Assembly: GCF_003182155.1 (NCBI RefSeq)
Contig: NZ_QGTG01000010.1
Span: 124,001 to 188,000, forward strand
From: Chitinophaga sp. S165
Lineage (GTDB): Bacteria > Bacteroidota > Bacteroidia > Chitinophagales > Chitinophagaceae
DNA: 64,000 bases
Direction: 5' to 3'
Shown piece by piece: positions 26,749-36,473 of this stretch (position 1 is the first letter of the stretch; each line of letters starts with the position of its first letter). The notes beneath the pieces were generated by a model. That model worked only from the letters and a program-made list of their open reading frames with translations. It searched no databases and was not told where the DNA came from. The position numbers and the translations under genes were made by a program.

Positions 26749-28023
26749 ATGGAACGCCCGCTTACAAGGAACATTCATCCGAACCGTCCGGCCCTCACAC
26801 TGAAGGAATATGAAATGACCGGCGGATATGCTGCCCTGCGCAAAGTGTGCAGCGGGATGTCGCCTGCCGCTGTTCAGAAGCTGGTGGCGGACAGTAATCT
26901 GAAAGGACGTGGTGGCGCAGGTTTTAATACGGGTATCAAATGGAGCTTCGTCCCCATGGGCGACAATGCCCCCCACCCAAAATATTTGATCTGTAATGCG
27001 GACGAAATGGAACCCGGCACCTTCAAAGACAGGTTACTCCTGGAAGGGAACCCGCACCAGCTGCTGGAAGGGATGATCCTGGCCGCGTACGCCATCCAGG
27101 CGGAAGTCTCTTATGTATTCCTCCGCTGGGCCTATCATAAGGCGGCAGAGATAATACGCAGGAGTATCCAGGAGGCATATGATGCCGGTTACCTCGGAAA
27201 AGATATCCTGGGAAGTGGTTTCCATCTCGATATGCACCTGCACACCGGTGTTGGCCGCTACATGTGTGGAGAAGAAACTGCTTTGCTGAATGCATTGGAA
27301 GGAAAACGCGCCACGCCCAGGGCCAAACCTCCCTTCCCACAGATCAGCGGCCTGTTTGGCAAGCCTACTATCGTCAATAATGTGGAAACACTGTGTTGCA
27401 TATCCCATATCGTCAACAACGGCGCTGACTGGTTTAAAGGACTAAGCTATAGCGAAGATAGCGGCACTAAACTATATGGCGTAAGCGGCAAAGTAAAAAG
27501 ACCCGGCACCTGGGAACTGCCGATGGGTATCACCATGCGTGAACTGATCGAAGAGCACGCAGGTGGTATGAAAAACGGTGTAGAACTAAGAGGCGTATTA
27601 CCAGGCGGTGCATCGACAGACTTTCTCACCACTCAACACCTCGATATCAAACTGGATTATAAATCTGTTGCAGCTGCCGGCAGTCGTTTAGGTACTGGCA
27701 CCATGATCGTGATGGATAGCGATACCTGCCCTGTCGGTTTTGTACATAACCTCCAGCACTTCTTTGCACAGGAAAGCTGCGGCTTCTGTACTCCCTGTCG
27801 TGAAGGCCTGCCCTGGGTGGAAAAGATCTTGTGGTCGCTCGAACAAGGAGAAGGAAAACAGGAAGACCTTGAGCTGCTGGATATGCATACGCAGCTCCTC
27901 GGTCCCGGTAACACCTTCTGTGCGCTGGCGCCCGGTGCGATGGAGCCATTACAGAGTGCTTTAAAATATTTCCGCGATGACTTTGAAAAACATATTCATC
28001 ATAAAAAGTGTCCGTACGACTAA
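26749..28023 (+). CDS. nuoF: NADH-quinone oxidoreductase subunit F
   Basis: 424 aa from ATG 26749, 4 bp after the nuoE stop; an upstream in-frame ATG at 26698 lies inside nuoE and adds non-family residues. This subunit binds NADH and FMN: LKGRGGAGFNTGIKW for FMN, and the NADH segment MCGEETALLNALEGKR. It carries [4Fe-4S] cluster N3 through Cys344-x2-Cys347-x2-Cys350 (SCGFCTPCREG) and Cys391. It is the electron entry point of the complex. Confidence 0.96.
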   Translation: MERPLTRNIHPNRPALTLKEYEMTGGYAALRKVCSGMSPAAVQKLVADSNLKGRGGAGFNTGIKWSFVPMGDNAPHPKYLICNADEMEPGTFKDRLLLEGNPHQLLEGMILAAYAIQAEVSYVFLRWAYHKAAEIIRRSIQEAYDAGYLGKDILGSGFHLDMHLHTGVGRYMCGEETALLNALEGKRATPRAKPPFPQISGLFGKPTIVNNVETLCCISHIVNNGADWFKGLSYSEDSGTKLYGVSGKVKRPGTWELPMGITMRELIEEHAGGMKNGVELRGVLPGGASTDFLTTQHLDIKLDYKSVAAAGSRLGTGTMIVMDSDTCPVGFVHNLQHFFAQESCGFCTPCREGLPWVEKILWSLEQGEGKQEDLELLDMHTQLLGPGNTFCALAPGAMEPLQSALKYFRDDFEKHIHHKKCPYD

Positions 28024-28051
28024 CGAAGAATAGTATAAATACATCTTCACC

Positions 28052-30760
28052 ATGCCTACAATTTATATTGATAACAAACCTTTCGATGTGAAGGCTGGCA
28101 AGAACCTGTTGGAAGCCTGTCTTAGCCTCGGTCTTGATCTGCCTTATTTCTGCTGGCACCCCGCCATGGGAAGCATCGGCGCTTGTCGCCAGTGTGCGAT
28201 CAAAGTATTTAAAGACGAAGAAGATACCCGTGGCCGGATCGTGATGAGCTGCATGGAGGGTGTAAAAGATGGAATGCGCATCTCTGTGGAAGACGCTGCA
28301 GCCAAAGCATTCCGCTCCCAGGTAGTAGAATGGCTAATGACCAATCATCCGCACGATTGCCCTGTATGCGATGAAGGCGGCAGCTGCCACCTCCAGGATA
28401 TTACTGTCATGACAGGACATAACTACCGGCGCTATGAGTTTAAGAAACGTACGTATCCCAATCAATACCTGGGCCCACTCATCAATCACGAAATGAACCG
28501 TTGTATCCAGTGTTACCGCTGCGTACGTTACTATCGTGATTATGCAGGAGGAAAAGATCTCAACGTTTTTGCAGCACATAACCATGTTTATTTTGGCAGG
28601 GAAAAAGACGGCGTACTGCAAAGTCCCTTTAGCGGCAACCTCGTAGAAGTATGTCCTACAGGTGTTTTCACAGACAAGACATTAAAAGAGCACTATACCC
28701 GCAAATGGGACCTCACCAATGCTCCCACCGTTTGCCAGCATTGCAGTCTTGGTTGTAATACAATTTCCGGTGAACGTTATGGTAAACTACGTAACGTTGT
28801 AAACCGGTATAACAGTGAAGTGAACGGTTATTTCCTGTGCGATAAAGGTCGCTTTGGATATGAGTTCGTGAACAGCGAGAACCGCATCACACAGCCGCTT
28901 ATCCGCAACCGTACAGTGGAAGCAGCCGGACATGATGCAGTGATGCAACACGTGCGCACTTTGGTATCAGGGCATACATTGATAGGCATTGGTTCTCCGA
29001 GGGCTTCCCTTGAAAGCAATTTCGCCCTCATGGAACTGGTAGGTAAGGAAAACTTCTACCAGGGTATAACGGATGACCTGGTATATATAGAACAAAAAAT
29101 AGTGGACATCCTGCAATCCGGTACCATTCATACCCCTTCCCTGAAAGAGATTGAACAGGCAGATGCCGTTCTTGTATTGGGCGAAGACATCTGGAATACA
29201 GCGCCGGTAATGGCGTTGGCAGTGCGCCAGTCAGTCATGAAGACTGCGGCCACCCATTCCACGGAACAGGTGCCGCTCCCCGCATGGCATGATAACGCAG
29301 TGAAAGAACTGGTGCAGGAAGACAAAGGATTTCTGGCAAACATCACACTGCTACCCTCCCCGCTCGATGAGATCTCCACAGCTACGATGAAGGCAGCCCC
29401 TGATGATATCGCTAGGTTAGGTTTTGCGATCGCGCATCTACTCAACCCCTCTCTGCCTGAAGTTCCTAACGCAAGTGAAGCGCTGATCAGTCATGCCAGC
29501 AACATCAGCAAAGCCCTGCAGCAGGCCAAACATCCTGTGATCATTACCGGAACTTCCTGCTGGAGTAACGCATTGATAAGGGCTGCGTTTGATATTGCCG
29601 CAGCATTGGACATGAATGAAAAGAAGGCAGGACTTGCATTTGTAATGCAGGAATGTAACAGCATGGGGCTTGCAATGATGCGGGCGTCTTCTTTTGACAG
29701 AGTCGTTGCCAACGTGCGGAACGCAGCTAATGTAACAGCTATCATCCTCGAAAATGATCTGTATCGTTATATACCGGCTGCTGAAGTAGATGCCTTCTTC
29801 AGCAAATGCAAAAATATTATCGTACTCGATACTCTACATAACCGCACTACCGAGAAAGCGCATGTGCTTATCCCCGCAGCCACCTTCGCTGAAGGAGACG
29901 GCACTTTCGTGAATAACGAAGCACGCGCCCAACGTAGTTCCCAGGTGTTCATGCCCGCCAACAAAGAGATCAAAGAAAGCTTTAAATGGCTATCGGACAT
30001 TAAATCATCAAGGACCATCACTGCCAATGGCCACGACAAGCATCCGGACGACCTGATGCTGGCACTGGAAAGCAAACTGCCACAGTTCGCAGGCGTATCC
30101 AGGGTGGCGCCGCCACACGACTATCGCGTACATGGTGCCCGTATTCCACGGGAATCACATCGTTATAGCGGCCGTACTGCTATGCTGGCGAATCTATCCG
30201 TAAGCGAGCCACAACCATTGCAGGATGATGATTCATCGTTGTCTTATACAATGGAAGGATACAGAGGTATGCCGCCATCACCGCTCATTCCTTTCTTCTG
30301 GTCGCCCGGATGGAACTCCTGCCAATCGGTAAATAAATATCAACAGGAAACCGGCGGTTCATTAAAAGGTGGAGATCCCGGTGTCCGCTTGTTTGAGCAA
30401 ACAACCGCAGCACCGGTTTTCTCAAAAGATATTCCAGACGCATTTGCTCCCCGGCCAGGCAAATGGATGCTGTTACCACAGTATCATCTCTTCGGTTCCG
30501 GTGAACTGAGCATATATACAAAGGGAATTGCATCGCTTTCCCCTGAACCTTACATCTCCTTATCTAAACGTGACGCAGAAACGTCCCGGCTGAATAACGG
30601 AGATCCTGTTTCGGTAAAGACCAATGGAAAGACATACGCATTTCCGCTTTCAATCAACGAATCATTACCTGATGGCATCATGTTGCTGCCCGCAGGTCTG
30701 ACAGGATTGGAAGCACAGGACTGGGGAGCATGGGTGAACATCTCAACTGTAATTGTATGA
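28052..30760 (+). CDS. nuoG: NADH-quinone oxidoreductase subunit G
   Basis: 902 aa. N-terminal ferredoxin domain with [2Fe-2S] N1b ligands Cys34, Cys45, Cys48 and Cys67. Then His99/Cys103/Cys106/Cys112 (N5) and Cys151/Cys154/Cys157/Cys201 (N4). An additional Cys228-x2-Cys231-x3-Cys235...Cys quartet in the molybdopterin-oxidoreductase-like region would hold cluster N7. The C-terminal ~400 residues are a degenerate molybdopterin oxidoreductase domain including the dinucleotide-binding-like barrel. The length (E. coli type is about 910) and N7 ligands fit the long gammaproteobacterial NuoG. It lies 28 bp after nuoF and overlaps nuoH by 4 bp. Confidence 0.95.
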   Translation: MPTIYIDNKPFDVKAGKNLLEACLSLGLDLPYFCWHPAMGSIGACRQCAIKVFKDEEDTRGRIVMSCMEGVKDGMRISVEDAAAKAFRSQVVEWLMTNHPHDCPVCDEGGSCHLQDITVMTGHNYRRYEFKKRTYPNQYLGPLINHEMNRCIQCYRCVRYYRDYAGGKDLNVFAAHNHVYFGREKDGVLQSPFSGNLVEVCPTGVFTDKTLKEHYTRKWDLTNAPTVCQHCSLGCNTISGERYGKLRNVVNRYNSEVNGYFLCDKGRFGYEFVNSENRITQPLIRNRTVEAAGHDAVMQHVRTLVSGHTLIGIGSPRASLESNFALMELVGKENFYQGITDDLVYIEQKIVDILQSGTIHTPSLKEIEQADAVLVLGEDIWNTAPVMALAVRQSVMKTAATHSTEQVPLPAWHDNAVKELVQEDKGFLANITLLPSPLDEISTATMKAAPDDIARLGFAIAHLLNPSLPEVPNASEALISHASNISKALQQAKHPVIITGTSCWSNALIRAAFDIAAALDMNEKKAGLAFVMQECNSMGLAMMRASSFDRVVANVRNAANVTAIILENDLYRYIPAAEVDAFFSKCKNIIVLDTLHNRTTEKAHVLIPAATFAEGDGTFVNNEARAQRSSQVFMPANKEIKESFKWLSDIKSSRTITANGHDKHPDDLMLALESKLPQFAGVSRVAPPHDYRVHGARIPRESHRYSGRTAMLANLSVSEPQPLQDDDSSLSYTMEGYRGMPPSPLIPFFWSPGWNSCQSVNKYQQETGGSLKGGDPGVRLFEQTTAAPVFSKDIPDAFAPRPGKWMLLPQYHLFGSGELSIYTKGIASLSPEPYISLSKRDAETSRLNNGDPVSVKTNGKTYAFPLSINESLPDGIMLLPAGLTGLEAQDWGAWVNISTVIV

Positions 30761-31713
30761 CTGTAATGCAACACATATGGATCGTTCTGGGTGTACTCTT
30801 TGTATTCCTGAACATTGCCGCAGGGCTCATCTGGGTGGAACGCAGATTACTCGCTATGTGGCAGGACAGGCTTGGACCTAACCGAGCCGGACCACTGGGG
30901 CTTTTTATTGTACTGGCGGATACTTTGAAGCTCTTCTTCAAGGAAGACTGGATCCCGCCATTCGCAGACAAGTGGGTATTTATTCTCGCTCCCGCCATAG
31001 TAGTAGCCAGTGTACTGATGGGTCTCGCCATCGTTCCTTTTGCACCAGGAATTGTTGTAGCGGACCTGAATGTCGGACTGATGTTCTTCCTCGCCATGTC
31101 TTCATTGGGTGTATACAGCATTGTACTGGGAGGATGGGCGTCCAACAATAAATATTCCCTGCTGGGCGCGTTGCGCGGCGCTTCTCAGATGATAGCATAT
31201 GAAGTGTTCATGGGCCTTTCCCTCATGGGCGTAGTGATGCTGAGCAAGTCTTTTAACCTGACAGATATTGTAGCCGCACAGGAGAACATGTGGTTTATTG
31301 TAACACAGCCTGTGGGTTTCGTTATCTTCTTTATCGCAGGTCTTGCAGAAACCCATCGCCTGCCCTTCGATATCCCCGAAGCAGAAAGTGAACTGATAGC
31401 AGGGTTCCACTCAGAATATTCAGGGATGAAATTCGGGATGTTCTTTATCGGTGAATACCTGGGTATATCACTGATCTCCGCCATGACTGTTACACTCTTT
31501 TTCGGCGGATGGCTTGGGCCTGCATTCCTCCCTCCCGTTGTATGGTTCTTCCTCAAAACATTTGTATTCATCGGCATCTTCATCCTGATGCGTGCTTCAT
31601 TGCCACGCCCCCGGTATGATCAGCTGATAGGCTACGGATGGAAACTGCTCTTGCCCCTGGTACTGCTTAACCTGTTGGTTACCGGCGCAATTGCACTCTG
31701 GCTTAGATCTTAA
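30757..31713 (+). CDS. nuoH: NADH-quinone oxidoreductase subunit H
   Basis: 318 aa from ATG 30757, which overlaps the nuoG stop in an ATGA; ATGs at 30730 and 30766 are alternatives. About eight membrane helices. Conserved segments: WVERRLLAMWQDRLGPNRAGPLG, the quinone-channel loop AETHRLPFDIPEAESELIAGFHSEYSGMKF (quoted in part) and the final RASLPRPRYDQLIGYGWK. It forms the quinone entry site between the peripheral and membrane arms. Confidence 0.96.
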   Translation: MTVMQHIWIVLGVLFVFLNIAAGLIWVERRLLAMWQDRLGPNRAGPLGLFIVLADTLKLFFKEDWIPPFADKWVFILAPAIVVASVLMGLAIVPFAPGIVVADLNVGLMFFLAMSSLGVYSIVLGGWASNNKYSLLGALRGASQMIAYEVFMGLSLMGVVMLSKSFNLTDIVAAQENMWFIVTQPVGFVIFFIAGLAETHRLPFDIPEAESELIAGFHSEYSGMKFGMFFIGEYLGISLISAMTVTLFFGGWLGPAFLPPVVWFFLKTFVFIGIFILMRASLPRPRYDQLIGYGWKLLLPLVLLNLLVTGAIALWLRS

Positions 31714-31740
31714 ATGATAATAACATAAAATCGAATAACA

Positions 31741-32256
31741 ATGATTAGTCACCTGCGTACAATGTGGTTGGTCTTCATCCACCTCTTCAAAAAGAAGGTC
31801 ACTATCGAATACCCTGAAAAAAGAGTAGAACTGCCACCGCGCTGGCGGGGACGTATCGTACTGACTAAAGACCCGGATGGTGGTGAGCGCTGTGTAGGTT
31901 GTTACCTGTGTGCCGCTGCGTGCCCGGTGGATTGTATTGCCCTGCAGGCAACTGAAACGGAAGAAGGACGCCGGTACCCGGAGTTCTTCCGCATTAATTT
32001 CTCCCGTTGCATTTTCTGCGGATATTGTGAAGAGGCATGTCCTACTTACGCTATTCAGCTCATTCCCGATTTCGAGATGGCGGAATATAAACGCCAGGAC
32101 CTCGTGTATGAGAAAGAAGACCTGCTTATCAACAGCCAGGGGAAATACCCCGGTTATAACTTCTACAACGTAGCAGGTCTTGATGCAGGTGTGAAAGAAA
32201 AAGGTAAGGGGAAAGACGAAGAAAAACCTGTAGATGTAAAAAGCTTATTACCCTGA
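31741..32256 (+). CDS. nuoI: NADH-quinone oxidoreductase subunit I
   Basis: 171 aa, with two ferredoxin-type [4Fe-4S] sites (N6a/N6b): Cys51-x2-Cys54-x2-Cys57-x3-Cys61 and Cys90-x2-Cys93-x2-Cys96-x3-Cys100. The N-terminal amphipathic helix MISHLRTMWLVFIHLF anchors it to the membrane arm. The C-terminus ends in a lysine/glutamate-rich tail. It lies 27 bp after nuoH and 13 bp before nuoJ. Confidence 0.96.
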   Translation: MISHLRTMWLVFIHLFKKKVTIEYPEKRVELPPRWRGRIVLTKDPDGGERCVGCYLCAAACPVDCIALQATETEEGRRYPEFFRINFSRCIFCGYCEEACPTYAIQLIPDFEMAEYKRQDLVYEKEDLLINSQGKYPGYNFYNVAGLDAGVKEKGKGKDEEKPVDVKSLLP

Positions 32257-32269
32257 AAATACACAAGAT

Positions 32270-32803
32270 ATGTCTCTGGTCTTTTATATCTCATCATTCG
32301 TTGCGATCCTGGCTACCATTATGGTGATCACCCGTCATGATCCTATCCATGCACTACTATACCTGGTAGCATCCTTCCTGGCTATTGCCGTTACGTTCCT
32401 TTCGCTGGGCGCACCTTTTGCGGCCGCACTGGAAGTGATCGTATATGCGGGCGCTATTATCGTGCTTTTCATCTTTGTGGTAATGATGCTCAATCTCGGT
32501 AAGGAAACGGCTAACCAGGAAAAGGGTTGGCTGCGATTGCGGGTATGGCTGGGGCCATCCATACTGGTACTGGTATTACTGGCAGAGATGATCGTAGTGC
32601 TGTTGCAACCGCAACCCACTGCTATGCCGGCCGCTGTGGTGACGCCACGCGAGGTATCGCTATCACTGTACGGAGAATACATCATTGCTGTAGAGCTGGT
32701 GGGCTTCCTGCTGATGACAGGCATTGTAGGCGCGGCACATATCGGCAAGCACAAGAAAAAGAACCTGCACAGATATCTTCAAACATATCCAAACCTGAAC
32801 TGA
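32270..32803 (+). CDS. nuoJ: NADH-quinone oxidoreductase subunit J
   Basis: 177 aa with five membrane helices. The conserved VIVYAGAIIVLFIFVVMML-type helix (seen as ALEVIVYAGAIIVLFIFVVM) contains the pi-bulge helix important for coupling. It ends in a TGATG that doubles as the start of nuoK. Confidence 0.95.
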   Translation: MSLVFYISSFVAILATIMVITRHDPIHALLYLVASFLAIAVTFLSLGAPFAAALEVIVYAGAIIVLFIFVVMMLNLGKETANQEKGWLRLRVWLGPSILVLVLLAEMIVVLLQPQPTAMPAAVVTPREVSLSLYGEYIIAVELVGFLLMTGIVGAAHIGKHKKKNLHRYLQTYPNLN

Positions 32804-33111
32804 TGTCAACTGTTCACGCACATACGGTCTTAATAGTCGCCGCGATCCTGTTCGTACTGGGACTGGCAGGCGTACTCACAAGGAAGAACATCATCTTCAT
32901 GCTGATCTCTATTGAGATCATGCTCAATGCCGCCGGACTGGCCTTTGTGGCTGCAGGTTCGCGCTGGCAGCAAGCGGACGGACAGATCATGTACCTGTTC
33001 ATCCTGGCTATGGCTGCTGCAGAAGTATCTGTTGCGCTGGCCCTGGTGTTGCAGATCCAGCATCAGCATAAGACACTGGATGTTGAACAGCTTACAGCAC
33101 TAAAAGATTAA
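32803..33111 (+). CDS. nuoK: NADH-quinone oxidoreductase subunit K
   Basis: 102 aa from ATG 32803, which overlaps the nuoJ stop (TGATG). Three membrane helices with the conserved glutamates in LISIEIMLNAAGLAF and AAAEVSVALALVLQI, which form part of the proton channel near NuoN. The reading frame is open further upstream inside nuoJ, but the family length of about 100 aa fixes this start. Confidence 0.95.
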   Translation: MSTVHAHTVLIVAAILFVLGLAGVLTRKNIIFMLISIEIMLNAAGLAFVAAGSRWQQADGQIMYLFILAMAAAEVSVALALVLQIQHQHKTLDVEQLTALKD

Positions 33112-33117
33112 GTTTTT

Positions 33118-35007
33118 ATGCAACAGTACCTGTATCTGATACCTGCTCTTCCCCTCTTTGGCTTCCTGGTGTTGTCAATGGCGGGGAAACACCTGTCCCG
33201 CAACCTGATTGCCGGTATAGGCGCCGGCAGTATCTGCGCTTCTGCACTCATCGCCCTGATCCTGAGCGCCGGCTTCCTGCAATCACCTCCGGAGTCAGGC
33301 GCATATACGCAGATATTATGGCATTGGTTCCTTACCGATCACTTATCGGCAGATATCAGCCTGCGTGTAGATGCATTGTCGCTCGTCTTCATTTGCATCA
33401 TTACGTTCATAGGAGCACTGATCCATATTTATTCGGCTGAATTCATGCGGCATGACCGCGACTACGCCCGCTTCTTCGCCAGTATGAACCTCTTCGTCTG
33501 TGCAATGCTGACGTTAGTAATGGCCGATAACCTGGTCTTAATGTACCTGGGCTGGGAAGGCGTAGGGTTATGCAGTTACCTGCTCATCGGCTTCTGGTAT
33601 GAAACACCGGGCAATTACAGGGCGGCAAACAAAGCATTTGTGATCACCCGTATCGGCGATACAGCCATGATCATCGGCCTCTTCCTGCTATTCAAAGAGC
33701 TGGGCACATTGTATATTCCTGATATCCTGACGAAAGCTACTGAACATTTCAACAGCGGTTCTTCCACCATTACGCTTATTGCACTGTTACTTCTTTCGGG
33801 AGGTATCGGCAAATCTGCACAACTTCCATTGCAGACGTGGTTACCCGACGCAATGGCGGGGCCTTCTCCCGTAAGTGCATTGATCCACGCAGCAACAATG
33901 GTAACCGCCGGCGTCTACCTGGTAGCAAGGATGCATACCTTATTTGAGCTCTCTCCTACCGCCATGCATATTACTGCCGTCATCGGTGCTGTAACCCTGT
34001 TTATTGCCGGTTGCAGCGCCATGGTGCAGACAGATATCAAAAGGATCCTCGCGTATTCCACTATCAGCCAGATCGGCTATATGTTCCTGGCGCTTGGTGT
34101 AGGGGCCTGGAGCGCTGCTATCTTCCACTTTTTCACGCATGCGTTTTTCAAAGCCTTATTATTCCTTGCCGCAGGTGCTGTCATAGAAATATTGCACCAT
34201 GAACATGACATCTTTAAAATGGGCGGGCTGAGAAAGAAAATGCCTGTCATCTACTACACCTTCACAATAGGCGCAGCAGCATTGGCTGCATTACCACTGA
34301 TCACTGCAGGCTTCTTCAGTAAAGACCAGATCCTCTGGTATGCGTGGAGCGCTGAAGGTGGTCATCCGTTACTATGGGCTATTGGGCTGGCTGGTGCGTT
34401 TATCACCGCATTATACTCCACCAGACTGATACTGGTAGTTTTCTTCGGAGAGATGAAAACTACACCGGGCCATCTTCCGGGAGCAGCAATGACAGTTCCG
34501 CTGGTGATACTGGCCTTCTTTTCAATAGCAGCGGGCTGGATAGAATGGCCACATAATCTGCTGCACGTTTCCATTTTTTCAGAACATGTAGCGCATGCAT
34601 TGCCCGCCACGACACTGAAGGCCGGCCTGCCGCCTGAAATAGTATTCCAGCTGATCGCCGTCGGGGTATCTCTTTTCGGGATCTATAGCGGGTACGTATT
34701 GTACTACGGAGAAAGTCCGCTGCTCATGCGCTGGAAGCAATCACAAGGTCTTATGGACGTACGGAATTTCCTGTTCAAAGGATGGAAGTTCGATCAGCTG
34801 TATGATACATTACTGGTGAAGCCTTTCCTGTTCATCACCGGTATTAATAAAGCGGACGTATCCGACAAAGTATACACAGCCATCGCAGATATCAACCTGC
34901 ATCTCAATAAGCTGTTCTCCGTATCTCAGAACGGCTCATTACGATGGTATGTGACGGGTGTGCTGGTGGGAATCCTGTTTATCATCACCTTACAATTACT
35001 GTTATGA
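33118..35007 (+). CDS. nuoL: NADH-quinone oxidoreductase subunit L
   Basis: 629 aa, about 16 membrane helices. Antiporter-like proton-pumping subunit, with YLGWEGVGLCSYLLIGFWY, the KSAQLPLQTWLPDAMAGPSPVSALIHAATMVTAG core (quoted in parts; lysine and histidine residues of the proton path) and the C-terminal long amphipathic arm after about residue 510. Overlaps nuoM by 4 bp. Confidence 0.96.
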   Translation: MQQYLYLIPALPLFGFLVLSMAGKHLSRNLIAGIGAGSICASALIALILSAGFLQSPPESGAYTQILWHWFLTDHLSADISLRVDALSLVFICIITFIGALIHIYSAEFMRHDRDYARFFASMNLFVCAMLTLVMADNLVLMYLGWEGVGLCSYLLIGFWYETPGNYRAANKAFVITRIGDTAMIIGLFLLFKELGTLYIPDILTKATEHFNSGSSTITLIALLLLSGGIGKSAQLPLQTWLPDAMAGPSPVSALIHAATMVTAGVYLVARMHTLFELSPTAMHITAVIGAVTLFIAGCSAMVQTDIKRILAYSTISQIGYMFLALGVGAWSAAIFHFFTHAFFKALLFLAAGAVIEILHHEHDIFKMGGLRKKMPVIYYTFTIGAAALAALPLITAGFFSKDQILWYAWSAEGGHPLLWAIGLAGAFITALYSTRLILVVFFGEMKTTPGHLPGAAMTVPLVILAFFSIAAGWIEWPHNLLHVSIFSEHVAHALPATTLKAGLPPEIVFQLIAVGVSLFGIYSGYVLYYGESPLLMRWKQSQGLMDVRNFLFKGWKFDQLYDTLLVKPFLFITGINKADVSDKVYTAIADINLHLNKLFSVSQNGSLRWYVTGVLVGILFIITLQLLL

Positions 35008-36473
35008 TACTGATATGGATGATATGCATATTACTTGCAGGCGGCATACTATGCTGGCTGACGGCACAGAAGTCCGCAGTACTGGCCAAATGGATCGCCC
35101 TGCTTACTGTCACCGCAGATCTGTTGATCGCATGCTGGCTGTTCCGTATTTACCAGGCCTTCCCGGATAACACGTCCTGGTTCATTAACTACCAGACAGA
35201 CTGGATACCGGCACTAGGTATCAGCTTCCACGTGGCAATGGATGGATTCAGCCATGTATTGCTGCTCCTGACGTTCTTTCTCGGTATCCTGGCTGTACTC
35301 TGTTCCTGGAAAGAGATCAGGGAAAAAACCGGCTTCTATTTCTTCAACCTGTTATGGACCCTTGCAGGTATCAGTGGTGTGTTCATTGCCATGGACATGA
35401 TACTTTTCTATTTCTGCTGGGAGGTCATGCTGATACCGATGTATTTCCTGATCACCATATGGGGTGATGCACGCCGCCGTTATGCAGGTTTCAAGTTCTT
35501 CATCTTCACACAGGTGGGTAGCCTGCTGATGTTATTGTCCCTGCTGGCCCTGTACTTCATTCATGGCGATCAGACGGGCACTTACACCTTTGATTATTTC
35601 AGCTTGCTGCGTACGTCTACTGGCTCGCCTGTAATGATGTGGATCATGCTGGGCTTCCTCATTGCGTTTGCCATTAAACTACCGGTAGTACCTTTTCATA
35701 ACTGGTTACCTGATGCGCATGGAGAGGCGCCTACCGCAGGCAGCCTTGTACTGGCAGGCCTGTTATTGAAGACGGGGGCCTATGGCATCATTCGTTTTGT
35801 ATTACCGCTTTTCCCCGAAAGTGCTGCCGCTATTGGTCCCTGGATGATATTGCTCGGGGTTATTGGTATTATCTATGGCGCTTTACTGGCCTTCTCACAA
35901 ACTGATCTCAAACGCCTGATCGCATATACATCAGTGAGTCATATGGGTTTTGTGCTGGTGGGTATCTTTTCCTTTAGTAACATCGCCATGCAGGGAGTGG
36001 TCATGCAGATCCTTACACACGGTCTAAGCACAGGCGCGCTCTTCGTCATGGCAGGTATGCTGAAGGAAAGACTGCATACAAGAGATATCACAAAAATGGG
36101 AGGCCTCTGGACGGCCATGCCGGCTATGGGAGGCATCGCTATATTGTTTACAATGGCTTCCGCCGGACTTCCCGCGTTAGGTAATTTCATAGCAGAATTT
36201 TTTATCCTGCTGGGAACATTCACATCCCATCCAACTTTCAGTATCATAGCCACGCTCGGGCTGATCCTTTCAGCCGTGTATTCGCTGCGGATGATGCAGA
36301 AAGTATTTATGGGACAACAGACTGCCACTGAACCGATAAGAGATATCAGCGCCAGGGAATTGGTGATCATGGCCGCGCTAAGCATCAGTATAGTAGCACT
36401 CGGCCTTTTCCCGCAACCTGTTATCGACACTGTGCAACATTTATCTACTATTCATCCGTTACTCCATGAATGA
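35004..36473 (+). CDS. nuoM: NADH-quinone oxidoreductase subunit M
   Basis: 489 aa from ATG 35004, which overlaps the nuoL stop (ATGA). An in-frame ATG at 34944 lies within nuoL and would add a non-family leader. About 14 membrane helices. Proton-path motifs FFCWEVMLIPMYFLI, LPVVPFHNWLPDAHGEAPTAGS and KRLIAYTSVSHMGFVL are visible. Overlaps nuoN by 8 bp. Confidence 0.96.
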   Translation: MILIWMICILLAGGILCWLTAQKSAVLAKWIALLTVTADLLIACWLFRIYQAFPDNTSWFINYQTDWIPALGISFHVAMDGFSHVLLLLTFFLGILAVLCSWKEIREKTGFYFFNLLWTLAGISGVFIAMDMILFYFCWEVMLIPMYFLITIWGDARRRYAGFKFFIFTQVGSLLMLLSLLALYFIHGDQTGTYTFDYFSLLRTSTGSPVMMWIMLGFLIAFAIKLPVVPFHNWLPDAHGEAPTAGSLVLAGLLLKTGAYGIIRFVLPLFPESAAAIGPWMILLGVIGIIYGALLAFSQTDLKRLIAYTSVSHMGFVLVGIFSFSNIAMQGVVMQILTHGLSTGALFVMAGMLKERLHTRDITKMGGLWTAMPAMGGIAILFTMASAGLPALGNFIAEFFILLGTFTSHPTFSIIATLGLILSAVYSLRMMQKVFMGQQTATEPIRDISARELVIMAALSISIVALGLFPQPVIDTVQHLSTIHPLLHE